Positions 11,998-25,653 of a stretch of DNA of 64,000 nt are shown piece after piece; the stretch's first letter is position 1; each line of letters begins with the position of its first letter. The DNA lies in NCBI RefSeq assembly GCF_019649055.1, contig NW_026570256.1:992001-1056000 (forward strand), written 5' to 3'. Position numbers and translations under genes: made by a program. The notes beneath the pieces were generated by a model. The model searched no databases, was not told the origin of the DNA, and was given only the letters and a program-made list of their open reading frames with translations. Source of the DNA: Paramacrobiotus metropolitanus. Its lineage: Eukaryota > Tardigrada > Eutardigrada > Parachela > Macrobiotidae.

Positions 11998-13160
11998 CTG
12001 AAATCCAAAGTGGCAGAAACTAAAGAAAAATAGCCGATATCACCCACCTTTGGGAATAAATAATCTGCAGTTTGTTCATTGTCAAAGGATTACGGTTCGG
12101 CATGGATTTTCTTCGAAGCATGCTTCGGTACTTACGAGTAAAGCAGCAAGTGATCGTTGCACCACACGAGCCATTTTTGATGTTGTTTATAAGCAAAGTG
12201 TGCGTGCGGTCTATAGTAAAAACCGTGCCAATCAACAACCAGTAAAATCTGAATTCATTTATTTTCTTCACACTCGTTATTCGTATGCCCGGTAACTATC
12301 GGACTAGCATGGTAGCTGTTGCAGTTCTGTAACCCTAACTGATCATTCTGTAGGCAGTCGAAGAATTTTCTACCTGTCGCCGGCATTGCCTGAGGCTAGC
12401 ATTGTGGTAGTTACTGAAGATGAACCTAGTACGTATGTTTTGAGTTACTGTATTCAGTGTACTGACACATGCTGGCATTGCCCTTTAATACCTCCTTAAG
12501 TGGCAGACATCTTTATCTGATTTTATTTCCTGCAAGAAAAGCTTTACCGCATTCGCCGGCTGCAAGATACCGGCATCACGATACATATTCGGCGAAATCT
12601 TGCAGAAATTTCAGCTATAGTCAGAAGCGTGTTAATTCAGTGAGTATGTTTACCAGTATCCACCTGTTTGTGTCGTAAAGTATCTATATATGCGCCTCTC
12701 ATGCTGTACTACTTTACCAAGATATCTGATATTTGATAATAAGAAAAAGTACAAGGTTTATCAAACCAACATTTCAAAAATTAAACATCGCACAACATCA
12801 ATAGACAGCCGAAACAGGCGGTTGAATCACAGAAAACATTTGAATCTAATATGAACATCTTAGAGAACAGACTATATGGATCTCATAATTGAATCTAATA
12901 TTATTTTTTGCACTGGATTGGTGCACTTATCTACAAACGATCTGCTTGTTTGCTCTAACAGTGTATCCACCCGGTTTTCCGGGGTTAAAAGAATTAAAAA
13001 AAACTGTCAACATCTTTTTTACCATAACGATTGGGGCTGTCTGTATGTCTGTATTCTTTGTTGAAATAAAGATAGTACTGCAGTTTGTTCTTCGTTTAAC
13101 TTTATTGGCATTTGTATTTTAACTTGATTAGCATTTGCACTTGTTTAGCATTACATTAAG
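11998..13160. other. Upstream of BBE copy 1; no gene resolved
   Basis: Should contain the missing signal-peptide exon and promoter of the minus-strand oxidase. I looked for an ATG, a hydrophobic run and a phase-1 donor on the minus strand and found no convincing candidate. Confidence 0.4.
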
Positions 13161-13754
13161 GTGAGAACTCCGTACACACCCTTTCACTACCTTTTACTCC
13201 GTGCATAACCTTTTGCACTACCTTTCATTACGTGCACAACCTTTTTGCGCAACCTTTCATTCGGCACAATGTCTTTTTGAGTACTAGGTATGTACCTTTG
13301 GCTCCGTACACAACCATTGTGCACTACCATTTATTTTTTAAATTTTTTCACAGCGAAGTTACTTCTGGAACTGCCGTTTTTCGTCAACAGCTGTTATTGC
13401 TGCATCATCATCGGCAGTTATAAAATCGAATTCCGTGAGAAGATAATTCTAGGCGCCCATGTGCCGGTTTTCCTTTGCTGGGTTTGGACAGTGCCGTTTT
13501 TGAACGAATTTTCGACCCAAATTTGTAGGTCTCTCCTTGTATAAGTATTTTAAGTAAATATAAAAGTATGGTAGTGCAACGAGTGAAAGTACCGTGGATT
13601 GGTACCCGGTAGTGTATTGAGTGAATGGTAGTGTCAAAGGTAGTCTACCGAGAGAAAGGTGGTGCCCGAAAAGGGTTGTGCACGGAATGAAAGGTAGTGC
13701 ACAAGGTTGTGTACGGAGTAAAAGGTAACGAAAGGGTGTGTACGGAGTGGTCAC
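13161..13754. mobile_element. Inverted-repeat (MITE-like) element with internal subrepeats
   Basis: The left end (GTGAGAACTCCGTACACACC at 13161) and the reverse complement of the right end (GTGACCACTCCGTACACACC) match, and the similarity continues for about 90-100 bp. Within each arm, roughly 30-bp subrepeats of the type AACCTTTTGCACTACCTTTC recur. No protein is recognisable in the centre. Confidence 0.65.
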
Positions 13755-14190
13755 TTTACAATAACTACGGTATCTAACAGCGACAACGGGAATTAAATAA
13801 AAAATGACTTAAATGACACTGAACACCCTAAGTTTAGGCGCTAATGAAATGGGTACCTGCATAAATATACGCCATGTTTGGGGTTTCTCTTTTCGGAATT
13901 TATAACCATAGAAACAAAGTTCACTGGCGCAATGTGATACTTACCATTGTTTGCAAACCAGATAAGGTTGTGATCAGTGTGTATCGGTGTATTTATCATA
14001 AGTCGCGTGATAGATTCATTGCTGTGGTATAATCAAGCTGTCATACGTATCGTGACGCCGGCAATCAGCCACAAAAGAGAAATTAGATACATACAGAGTT
14101 CGCCTGTACCGGTGTTCGTGGACCATTAATTTATTACGCTGAAGGGGTCGTACTTCCAACTATCTGTAATTTTTCAGTTACACTTCCAAT

Positions 14191-16001
14191 ATGCCTGGGT
14201 CTTTCTTCACCGACAAGAATAAGCCGACAAAATGTGCTGCTTGCACTGCTAAAAAATGTCAGAGGAAACGAGCAAATCGAAAACTGTGCGACAATCCAGG
14301 AAAATGCTCGTGCGTCTGCCAGGATACCGGCGAAACCGTCGCAGCTTCCTGCATATCCGCTGCCTTGGGCATAGGTGCAGTTGCAGGTGAGCAGTGTATT
14401 TCAAGATTACAAGTGAAGATTTCTTGAACTTTTCTACTTTAATGGTAAAATGATGAAATGAAATTGTAAAATTTAACGAAATGATAAATTGTTTGGCTTA
14501 AGCAACTAAAAAATAGCTAGCTAGCTCATTTATATACTCATAAGTTAAGCACTCGCTGACTGCAATGCGCAATAACAACAGGACATAATCACAGCTACTA
14601 GTTACTGTAGCTGCATTTTTTGCTGCAGCTGGAGTCGGATTAACCGTAGTAACCGGTGGAGTGGCGGCGGTCCTAATTGGTGGCGCCCTGGTAGGGGGCG
14701 GAGCATCGTGCATAACTAATCCGATTGCCAAGGCCATGTCCGGCGAAAGGATGCGCGGTGACGACCTGTTAAAGGAGGTAGCCGTTGGAGCAACCATCGG
14801 TGTTGTGTCAGGTGGTCTTAGCACGGGTGCCTCACTTGCTGCCAAGGGAGCAAGTACGGCTGTGAAAGCCGTGGCTCAGGTGAATTTTGAACGCCGTTCA
14901 ACCGGTTTTTTGTCTGGCGTCTGCTTTATAACGATTATCCTGACCTTAACTTGAGTGATGTGCTAACCTTTTCCACATTTTACATGTGTAATTGAAATTG
15001 TAAACAACCGTAGCAAAAATCGCTATTTATTGCATACTGATTATATTGCCGATCAGTTTGTCTAAAGCTGCTCATTTTTCCAGGCGTTACTTCCGATCCT
15101 ACCATTCATTAAAGTTCGAACAACTTCACTGTAATCATTAAGTTTATAATTAACGTGCGCATTGCAGATTGGCGCTGCGACAACATCAGGTGCCGTGGGC
15201 GGAGCGGTCGGGGAGGTGGCTCGCGCCATTGATGGCGAAGAAGTGACTGCAAAGTCCGTCGGTAAATCTGTGCTTATTGGCACCTCATTGGGCATGGTGG
15301 GAGGAGCCGGCGCACAGTTAGCCGGTGTCGCAGCGCAGAACATTTCCAACGGAGTTGCCAAGACAGCTGTGAAAATCGGGGCACAAACTGCCACAGCCAC
15401 CATGGCTGATGCCGGTCTGCAGATGGCGGAAACAGGAGAAATTGATCGCAAAAGACTGCTGACAACGGCGGCCACAGCGGCCACAATTTCGGTTACGGCA
15501 GAGACTGCGAAAAGTGTCTCTATGAAAACCGACGCATTTGCTACGCGGCGAAACGACGACCTTTTAAGCGGGAAGACTGTGGAGGGAGAACAGTTAACAC
15601 CGGATGAAAAAAAGAAAATCGGGCAGATGATAAAAACCGCCCAGAATGATTTACCACCGGACATCTTAGCAAAAGAGCAGGCGCGTCTGCAGGACGATCG
15701 AAGTGCCATACGTTATTCTAAAGAACATAAGTATGGAAGCACCAATGCTCACGCGCTGGATCGCCAGCATACCGGGCAGATAGCCCTGGAAGTGGACGCC
15801 AAAACGCGGGTTATCTGTGACGTTAAGGAGGGCAGATATGTGGTTTCGGATGTTACCAAGGAGCATAATTATAGAGGTGCTCGTTCAGCTGGCCAGCGAC
15901 AATACACAAATCCCAAAGTTCCGGCATCAAATAATATTGCCACCATGGGAATCAAATCGGGTAAAGATGACGACGACGAGGATAAAAACAAAAAAGACTA
16001 A
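14191..16001 (+). CDS. Unknown Cys-rich / Gly-Ala-rich protein
   Basis: Model join(14191..14386, 14611..14879, 15168..16001), 432 residues; acceptor 14628/14629 is an equally phased alternative that removes six residues. I do not recognise the family. Order seen: a basic, cysteine-rich N-terminus (KCAACTAKKC, then CDNPGKCSCVC; residues about 15-48), a long Gly/Ala/Val-rich stretch with glycine-zipper spacing that could insert in or line a membrane (about 50-130), further Ala/Gly-rich amphipathic helices (150-260), then a soluble C-terminal part with YSKEHKYGSTNAHALDR and CDVKEGRYVVSDV, and an Asp/Lys tail (KDDDDEDKNKKD). Such a layout is seen in pore-forming or membrane-disrupting proteins, but that is inference. 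There is no clear signal peptide. Confidence 0.7.
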
Positions 16002-16410
16002 TCCTTTGCATTTGAGCAAAAACCTTTGCATTTGCAAATTTTGACTACTTTATCTGTCGGTTTTGGTTATTCGAATGTACGGATTTCTCGATGACTGGCT
16101 AGTAACAAATGACGACACATATTTTAAACATCTTGATAAGCAAATTAAACCTACGTCGTTAGGTTACAGCAAAGGAAATAAAAAAATCGTTAATGTGTGC
16201 GCTATTCTTGGTGTTTGCCTGATTTATGTGCTTTGTAGATCAAAATACAGAAAAGGGTCAAATGAAATAATAGTTCTTTCAGTCACGCTTGTTACAGCAA
16301 AACATTTGCCAGATTTCAATAAGTATACGTTGCGGAGTAGCATTTGTCATCCTAGGCGCGACCGTTGCAACCGATCATCTGCACCGCACACTTCCATAAC
16401 GAAGTGCGCA

Positions 16411-19400
16411 CTATATTTCCACCGCTTTCTGCTGGAGCCAGAACGTTTGCATCTCGCCACGACCTTTCAGGTGTATCACTCCGCGAGGCTCCAACTGAAT
16501 CTCGGGAAAGTGCTCCCGCAGGATTTCCGCAGTAGGCAGGCTCAGCTGGATCTTGTCCGCTTCACTATTGGCGCATACACGCGAGGCAACGTTAACGGTA
16601 TCTCCGAACCTATCAAACAAGGAAATACGCTTAAACATTTATTTAACATTGCCACGATAATCGTGCTACATACAGGCAGTATCGCGGCCTATTGAGTCCG
16701 ACGACGCCAGCTGCACACGACCCTAAAAAAAAAATTATGTACTGCGCTTTGTCAAGATCAGAAAACAAGTTATAGCTTGAAACATTATGCAACTCACCGG
16801 AGTGAACACCGCCGCGTAAATATAACGACAACCTCCCAAGAACTGTTGACCGTCGGAACTGTTTCAGCATTTTGGACGCCATCAGACAAATCTCGTTGGC
16901 ATGTCGATGTCCGTTATGAACTGGTACACCACTAGCAACCTGAGGAATTCTTAATTGGTTGCTGGCATAATTTAGGGCAGAATATTCTTTTCTTAAAGTT
17001 TGAAGTCGAAGTGTGCACTTGAAATAAGCGTACCATGTATACATCGCCGATGGTCTCCACTTTATACACATCGTAACCCGCCACAGCCGTGTCCAGTGCT
17101 CGGAAAATATGCGACAGAATCTGCAGCGTGTCCATTGGTGTGGATTTGACCAATACTTCAGCAAAACCGACAACATCGCTGAAGAAGACACTGATGCTCT
17201 CGTACTCTTCCGCCATAACATGCTCGCCTCTGCGCAGTTTATCCACAATGGGACTGTAAAAATATCTTGTTTTTTATATGCAGCAATAGTAACGATGGGT
17301 GTTACCATGTCACTGCATTATTCTGCATACCCAGGTAAGAGTTCGTGCAACAGGCGTTCGCTGCGTTCGCGTTCGTGAATCAATTGGTTGGTCTTGATCA
17401 GCACTTCGTTCTCCAGGCGCACCGAATACGCTTCTAATCGCCGCAGAATCCGGTCGACTACCGCACCGGAAAAATCGGCAGTGCGGGAGAGAATATCATC
17501 CAGCTTTCGTGTAGCTGCCTTGGCGGTTGGTCGCCGGGAAACGTCGTTGTCCTGACAGGATTGTGCTAAAGCTCGAACAGCAGCGCCCATTGGGAAATTT
17601 TCTATTCCGCTGATAGGCGGTGGAAATCCAGATATATGCTTCGAAAGGCTTCCCATTGGATCTGCAATCAAAACATGAGATTTGTTCAAGTAACCAAAAA
17701 AAACTGACCAAAAATCAACCCACAATACAATCCACTGCAAAATTATTAATATTAATAGTTTACATACCAATTTTTTCTAAGTGGTCTTCTGCGTGCTGCC
17801 AGTGCAGAATTTCCATGATGACCTTTCCAACTCGCAGCATATCCTCGACTTGTGCGTGTTCTGGCATGCTTGCATCTAATGCAGTAACTTGTGGTTTCGG
17901 AGTGTGTTCGTTAATAGTCGTTTTCGTGATCTGTTCGATTTGCTTGCGGATCGCATCACAACCGAAGCCAGATAACTTCAGCGTAAAGTGCTGGTCCAGA
18001 AGACATTTATGGGCCGACAGCGAACCATGGGATTTAATTCCGCTTGAATGCACAAAATTGATTGCCTAGAAATTTACAGTTTTGGTTATGTCATGTAGGT
18101 ATGCCCAAATCAGACTACGAATATTTGCATACACTGAGCAGATTTTGGATAAAGGACGCTCGAAACAGCCAATCCAGCTCTTGCTGTGATTCAATCAAGT
18201 CTGCAATGGAGCCGCGCGCTGACCATGCGGTTACGGTGTAAATAAAGAATAGCTCTTTCATGGTGTTGCTCTGGTACAGTCCCAGGAAACGGTTCATGTT
18301 GGGATGTGAGCATTCTTTTATCTGAACAAATTTACAGCATAAATAAAAATGCTGACTTGTTTGCTGCTAGTTCTTTAAGTGCAGAGCACACCGTTAATTA
18401 TTTACAGCATTTTACCTCGCGTATGAGCATTTGGAAGGGCAGATTGAATTCGTACAGGACTTTGTATGCAGCACCGCGTTCCAGTGCGGTACCATGCAGA
18501 ACCTGTATCCACACTTCCAGTCCGTTCCACCTTCGCTTATATTTGTTTTTCAGGGAAACCATCTAAAATTATTAAATCGGCGGTTAGAGGAAAACTGTAG
18601 AGATATTACATTCTCAGGAATTCGCTTTGGGACTAACCATGCTGTAGTAGGCGCTGACCCCGTGCGGTAGCGACATGAAGGTAGCTGTTGAATCGGTCAT
18701 GAACAAGTCATTTTCTTCCAAGACCCAAGCGCGATCATTCAAAGCCATCTTTGTTTCCTTTGACCTATTTAATCAGTTCGTGGACGCATTTGTTACTACG
18801 AAATAGGCCAGGATTCTCACTTGATGATATAGATCGTTAAAATTACGGCCACAGCGGAAACGATCACGAGCGCTCCGATTGTGCCACCAATTATCGCATT
18901 CTGGGCGCCTGCAGAAAATACTCGTACATACTACATACCAAAACGTTCTGCAAATTTTTTTTCGTGAAAACAGATTTAGGCAGCCAGATGGGCACTATTT
19001 ACAATATTCGCATACTTTAACGACGGAACAATATTTATCGGATTAGAACACACGAAATCAACTGCAAAATGCCATAGTGTCGCACACGATTCATGACAAT
19101 ATGGTGAACTACTGCTATCCTCCGTTTTATTTTCTAACAAAGAACATAAACAATCTAAAAGCTCCGTACGGTTTTTAAAACGAAAGCTTCGCGTGTCATG
19201 CAGTGTCTTGTTACACATACGTACGCGCACATGATTGTCACTTGGATAACAGAATGACGTAAATGAACCATTCGGATGCCGTAAACGTAAATGAACCATT
19301 TGGATGCTTTGTATTATGTGAGACTTATTTCTTTTAATAATGTTCTTTTTTATTAAGGAAAAAGGCGGGATCTGGTGTCCATTGTAAGCCCTTACCGGCA

Positions 19401-22266
19401 TTAGAGCAAGCCGGATCGTCACCCATATAACCACACACCGGCCGGTTCGACGGCGGTCCATTGCCCCAGGTTATGTTGGCCACATGCACATACTGCTGTC
19501 TCACTCCATCCCACTGCTTTACCACCTATAATCACGGGAAATTCTTCAAAACTCGTTTCTTCCGGAATACTAACGATGGGAAATTATCCATTCAACAGCC
19601 ACAGTCCATTATAGTATTATACCCGTAATTCGTGGGTTGCGGCGTCAGGATAACGGAGACTAAGATTGACCAGAATATTCCCCTGCTCTCCGATTGCCAC
19701 CCGCATGACCTTTGTTTCGAAGCCTTTCCCCAGGAAAAAATTGGCCAAAGCGGTTCCGTTGCGGTAATCGAAGTCCGGGTTGGTGGTATAGGTGTTATTT
19801 AACACCTGCAACAATTACACTCATTTCTCGCATGCTGCTGAAAAAGTATGGTGGTGTCATGTAGCGGATAATCGCTCGCTTGAAATGTCGCGTTTATTGT
19901 TGTGTTTTGTGCATTAATTGAATAATTCGTCTGCTTTATAGAATTTTGACTGATGTCACGTTTCTTTCTTGGAACACCGAACAATATTCAAAGATGATGG
20001 TGGCAGAAACTTAGAATTAACATAGGTTCACAAACCTGTGCTAACATCGTTATGGCGGCATAGCCGGTGCGTAAATATGGTGACTGCAAAAAGGAAACAC
20101 GTGAAGAAGAAATATACACAGAAATTATTTTAGCAAGAAAACATACCGGTTCGTTATATGTGAAATTCCATTTTAATAATGACTGTCGTCTCCATTCCCG
20201 CATTACCGGATCGACAAGATCGACCTCGGTCTGATTGTCTAAGTGTTCGGCACCGAGTAGAAGCACGTTTCTGTAAGCTTCCTTTGCAATCTAAAGTACC
20301 AAAACGTTTTTGTTACAGGATTACGCTTTGTTGTGGGATATCACGTACCGCATCATTTGCATCGTTAAATCTCCACGAAAAATTGCCAATAGAGCCAAAG
20401 TGATACAAAGGTTGTACTCCAATATAGACCTGGAAAAAATTACATATGAAAGAGCCGGAATAACTAATTCTTATAAAATGCGTAACTGAAAATCGATTGC
20501 GCTTCTTACATATTCGTCACTTGTCATGTTCATTGAGTAAGCAGACAACTGAAAATAATTCAGATAGTTAATTGCATTTGTTATGAAAAACGCAATTAGT
20601 CTATTAAGTTGCGGGGCGTACCAGTGTTTTTCGAAGATAGTCGGAATGCCCGAAAAACAGCATGACTACAGCAAACAAACGCCATTATATATTTATTATG
20701 CGTAATAGTTAATAAAATTGGACTAAAACCGTTCCGTGCGTACCGCGACTCGTCTGCCTGAATTCTTCCAACAAGGACCGTAGTTGTTGATTTGTGTCGT
20801 TCTGGCCGTTCATGGCCATGGAACGGTAGACCGGCTGCATCTTCGGCTGGGCGCGCAGCGCTTTCGACATGACGTCCGAGAGGCCGCGAAATATCGGGTT
20901 TGAAGTGTTCTCCCACACCATAAACACATTGGTCCACTTATAGTCCTGCAGCAGCTGTTTGTAAGCGCTGATAATATTAGTGAAGCTGCCGGTAGCCAAG
21001 GATATCCATACAGGATTTAATTTCCGGTCCGCTATAAAGCCGTTATCAGAAGCTCTACAATTAAATTGTCGTCATAACTATAATAATTATTTGTTCAAAC
21101 ATTTCCATAACGTGCTCAGTAATTCAGCGTATTTATATTTAACGTTATATATTTCAGTTTTTAGTAGTATATATTCCATTTTCCAAATTATGGTATGCGT
21201 ACGTGGACATTTGGAGGACGTTCCATTGCGCGGCCAGTTTACTGCTTGCACCAATTTCATTACATCCTGAAACGAGACGAAGAGGTTGAATTAGTCGTGT
21301 CATCTTTTCGTGTGTGATGAGCGATTAGGGTTTTTCTTGCTGCGATCAATTACACACAGGTTATAACGTGCAATATGAGCCTTTTTTAATCGAATTACCA
21401 CAGAAACAGAATGAAATAACAGGAAATCAAAAAGCAAATCTCAGGAATGCGTTGGCTCGCACGTAGATTTAATCTGCATCGAAAAATCGCATCTGGCTTT
21501 CTTACGACTGCCTGTGTCTGAACTTTTTCCTGCGAGTTAATTTACGGTAACAAATGTGCGTTAATTGTAGTGGTTAAATAATCAAAAATTTACACCTGAT
21601 GTTCTGGTATAGTAACAGAATTAGTGTACAATGGAAAATAGAGCGTTTTCGCCAAGCCAGGAAATGATTTTGTGGGTAATGACTAATAATTCAAAGGTAA
21701 AACCGACTTAAACTTTGGTCACAGAAAAACCGGTTTTTCAGAAAAAGTTTATATACTTTATCTGCACTGTAGCCAGAAATCCTTAAGACACACTTCTGTG
21801 CCGGTTTAAAAACTGATTTATGTAATGATCGCAATATTTGCGCGTATATTTACTGAAGTATGCGTGGAAAAAACGTAAAAGAAAAGTAAATAAAGCACGT
21901 TCTCTAAAAGGTTACCCCAGGCTTACCGGGATTGATGAAGACAGTCAAATCCGCCTGCTCTCGGGTTCGGTAATAAAAATTCGCCATCAGATCGTCAGCG
22001 GTATCCACCAGCTCCGGATCACAGCTGAGCAGTGACCAGTTGGAGATGAACGTATGATTGATCTGCAGCGTATCCGCATACAACGTCCTCACTTCGTCCA
22101 GCGCCATATCAATCGGTGGTCCGGTGTTGGGAAAAGATCCCGGAATGATATTCTTATAGAATCCCACGCTGCCAATGTTGACGCGCAACCGACGCTGCAG
22201 CGTCGCCGCACTTGCACACCCGTTCAGCAAAATCAATAGAATCGAAGCACACGTTATGCGTAACAT
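16411..22266 (-). CDS. Receptor guanylyl cyclase (membrane)
   Basis: Multi-exon gene (about 15 exons) running from ATG at 22264-22266 to a stop at 16411. Order: signal peptide (MLRITCASILLILLNGCAS); ANF-receptor ligand-binding domain over exons at about 22266-19334 (INHTFISNW, CNEIGASSKLAAQW, DYKWTNVFMVWE, YLRTGYAAITMLAQV, YRNGTALANFFLG); one membrane helix at about 18835-18905 (IIGGTIGALVIVSAVAVIL); kinase-homology domain (18,720-17,490), apparently lacking a catalytic HRD; coiled linker LLHELLPG; cyclase domain 17,246-16,411 with VFFSDVVGF, YKVETIGDVYMV, RPRYCL joined to FGDTVNVASR. The Glu of KVETIGD and Cys of RYCLFGD are the guanine-specifying residues and the metal-binding Asp residues are present, so it should be an active GTP cyclase making cGMP in response to an extracellular ligand. 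The gene appears intact where I checked joins (21,927/21,266 and 21,266/21,050). Confidence 0.88.
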
Positions 22267-23174
22267 TCTGTCTCAATTGACGTTAAGGAAAAAGTATAGA
22301 ATGATGTTATTCTTCAGTCAGCTGTGAATTATTAAGTACCAATGCAGCCGTCCAACAGAAAGGTTTTCTTTCCTTCTCCGTAATTGATTTATAATTATAA
22401 AAATGCCGATACTGACAGCTGTGTCTTGAGAATGACACGGCGTATCCGATTACAGGAATTTGTGTGTATATGAATGTTATTGTGCGGAATCTGTAGCGGG
22501 TGTTTTTGCATGGAAGACACACACCCCAATCATCCGGATAATTGTTTGGCAGTGCTGTCATCCGGATTCCGCTGCCGGCGGCAGCGTGATATGACCTGTC
22601 ACAGTGTGACGCCGGCTTTCTCGCGCCACAGCCGACGTCGTTAAGAAGTGTTGCACAATTAAGGTCAAACCCTTTTTACCAAAACTGACCACTGTGTTTT
22701 TGTTGCTCCGTGTGCGTTGACGCGCTGTTTGGTAGGATCAAATGGTCGTCATTACAGCCGACATTTGGTCAGCGCAAAAGGTTAACAAGCCGAGAAAAAT
22801 AATACTGTGACGTTATTTCGCTGGATGTTTGTTAACATCATGCTGCGATATGCACACTACTGAAAACGTTGTAAGCATGGCTGGTTCATCATTGTTTTCC
22901 AGGCGCTGACGCCATAAGCAAAACATGTTACTGTGTACTTCCTAGTTCGATGACATTTTGCAAGAAAATTATGATATTTTGATCACTTGCTCAATTAACT
23001 GATATTTCCACATAAAAAAAGGGAAGGAAATGCGAGCTATTACGGTTTTTTTCCGCATATAATTATGCCTTTAATTAGATAATTGTAAAAGCAACGATTT
23101 TATATTCTGTAAACAAATGTTCGAAAATTGGATTATTTTGCAGTTTGCGATTGAATTTCAATGAATCTATGACG
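22267..23174. other. Promoter side of the cyclase gene; no gene seen
   Basis: Holds the 5' flank of the receptor guanylyl cyclase. The minus strand at 22,307-22,561 is open for 84 codons without recognisable features. No repeats noted. Confidence 0.4.
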
Positions 23175-24590
23175 TCAGCTTTTCCGAACGCGATTGTTTG
23201 GTAGATTATGACCTTCGTATTCCCAGAGGTCATGGCAGGAACGCCGGATATCGTATGCAATGGCATGCACTATTCTTTTTAGTTTGTGCAACAAATTGTG
23301 AGGCGATTTCAACTGAGTGGTTATACATCCAATAATTACGGCCATTTTCTCAAGACAAACAACAAGGTCTTCCTTATTACCGAATATTACGTACGGACTG
23401 GACTGTGTGTTGCAGTCGATGCAGTTGCGGGACTTGGGTTCCGGTAAATGAGTGAATAAATACATCCACCTGCTTCTCACTGCAACTTTGGCGAGATTAA
23501 TCATACTTTCCAACCGGAAATAACAGTTCGTGAACAAAAGACACATATTTGTATAGACGATAGAAAAGAGCATAGAAACGGCAAAACGGCGACCGAGTAG
23601 AGCTTTGTAGTGGCACCACATTATACTTAACAAGCCCGTAGATTATTCTGTACTTAACATTATACTTAATTATAACATATAATAACGTTATACTTAATCA
23701 TAGAACGAGGTGAACGAAGAAAATCCACAGACGAAGGATGATAATACATTGTTGAAAAAGTTAGAGTGGATTACAGTAAAACTATGTACGAAGATGTTTC
23801 TATCTGTACTGGTCTTAATTAAGTGCAGTATTAAATTTTATTTCTTGTGCTAACGGCCAAAGCCGAACATTTATTCCCGAAAGATGTGTCGAGAAAGGTT
23901 CAGAGAAACAAGTTTAAGCTTCCGTCATTTATTTACAAAGGGTTTCGTTCTATCGTCAGCCGAGGAATACCGAGGAATACAAGCAGCTGTTATGATTTCC
24001 TTATAAAATGTTTGCCCAACAACTTCCGCACCAACAGTTACCGGTACTACTGATAATCTTAGAGTTTCTGTGTCCGTAGCTCAAAATGTGACGTTTTTTG
24101 CCCAATTTGGTGCCCAGGTGTCTGCGATGAAGAAGGGCAGCTCACTTGCTTCACCCAAACCCAATGCACTGGCAGCCTCGCGGTTGGGGACCACAGTTGG
24201 CTCCTCCATTCTTCGCCAAGCATAACCATCACGCGGCGCAGTTGATGGTGCACATCAAGTCTGATTACAATATTGCAGTCAGTACACAGCCAACAAGCTA
24301 TTCGGCACAGTTGTGTTTAGCAAATTACCTGGACCCGGCGTGGGTGGCGGCGTTACCAGCACTGGCGGTGCCGTTGGCCGTCCGATAGCATCCGTCTAAC
24401 CACACGAGACTACCACAATCAGCATGCACAGCTTCCACATGCTACTGATTTCTTCAAGCTGTTTACCGCTATAACAATTAATACTAGACTTTTCCAGAAC
24501 AAGTTTTGAGCTTTCAAAATTATACATTATACGAAGTCCGTAAAACGCAGCAAATGCAACACACACACTGCAGAAGTGACCGAGCGACAC
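23175..24590 (-). CDS. Possible multi-exon membrane protein, unrecognised
   Basis: Two minus-strand open stretches look protein-like: 24,396-24,590 (hydrophobic, with GLRIMYNFESSKLVLEKSS) and 23,175-23,633 (152 residues with hydrophobic helices near RRFAVSMLFSIVYTNMCLL and LEKMAVIIGCITTQL). They could be exons of one chemoreceptor-like multi-pass protein, but I could not define joining splice sites and no family motif is visible. Treat as tentative. Confidence 0.25.
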
Positions 24591-25165
24591 AACTTTTTTT
24601 TAGCGTGCTGGCTCTAAATACCGTTCGTAATATCGGGATTTGCTGGCAGAGAGCGTAGCGAGGTTCTACAATAAGGTAATGTCAATGAGTAAATTTATTC
24701 TGCTGGATGCAAACTGTTTTCAAATGCCACAAAATCCAGTACCGCTTCCCCGCGCTACTCGAAGAGACGCGGCGCGGCGCAAAATCAATGGCAAATAACC
24801 TTCACTAACACTTTAAAAAGCATTAAGCATTTAAAATTTCACTGACGTGTTAACCAGCTTCGTAACGTAAACTCTGCTCACAAAAGGTTGACGCTTTTGA
24901 AACCGTTTTGGCGGAGTGCTTAAAAGTTGTGAAGCTCCTTTTGTATTATCGACTTTCTTAAAGGTGGTTGACCAATTGCAAGACTAGAATGCAGCAGAAA
25001 AATAACAACAAAATAAAGCGTACAAGAAATGACGTCGGCTGCGCCTCCGCATTTCTTGTGGTCCTCAGCCGGTCTAGATTAGTATATTGATAAACTGCTA
25101 AATTTTCCGAAGCTAAAACTTACGTTCCCAAATGTAAGCAACAGTTACTGTCTAGGTCCCAGTAA
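24591..25165. other. Intergenic, no gene seen
   Basis: AT-rich spacer with short chance ORFs only. Confidence 0.45.
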
Positions 25166-25330
25166 CTCATTCGTCTATATAACGGGCAGTGTACATAGGA
25201 TAGCCGTTGTAGTTTGGCCACTCGTTCACCAAACGGACAGTGTGCACCAAATAGCAGTGGTAGTTTGGTCACTCATTCACCTAACGGGACGTGCGCAATG
25301 TGCACTAAGTAGCATTAATGGTAGTAGTGT
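25166..25330. repeat. Imperfect tandem repeat, about 51-55 bp x 3
   Basis: Three diverged units starting near 25,166, 25,221 and 25,272, each ACTC(A/G)TTC...AACGG...AGTGT...GTAGTTTGG. Non-coding. Confidence 0.7.
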
Positions 25331-25653
25331 TAGGCTGTTAGCACGGTCGCTTCCTGCCATCGTTTCTGTGTAATGGGGAGTAATGGCAAGCACCAGTTGC
25401 TTATAACAATTCTTACAACACAACTGTGACGTGTAAACAAACCCCTAAAAAGTTATTTTATGGGCTTTTTGACGAGTTTTAAAAAAGAGGCGCCGCTTGA
25501 CCAAACTTCTTGCCAAAAAACGTCAGACGAATGGTCAGGAGCGAAAGTCCGGGTAATGAAAGGTATTGAGTTGTGCGACTGAAAAGCGTCAAACGTCGCC
25601 CATCGCGTACAACGTAGCGGGTTAGAGTACTGTACAGTAATTATTTGTAAAGT

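Noticed and set aside
15062-15709. Long minus-strand ORF (215 codons) opposite the Gly/Ala-rich gene
   Set aside because: Shadow of the plus-strand coding exon; Ala/Gly-rich codons on one strand open the other.
16063-16695. Plus-strand ORF of 210 codons
   Set aside because: Overlaps, in antisense, the last exon of the guanylyl cyclase with all catalytic motifs on the minus strand.
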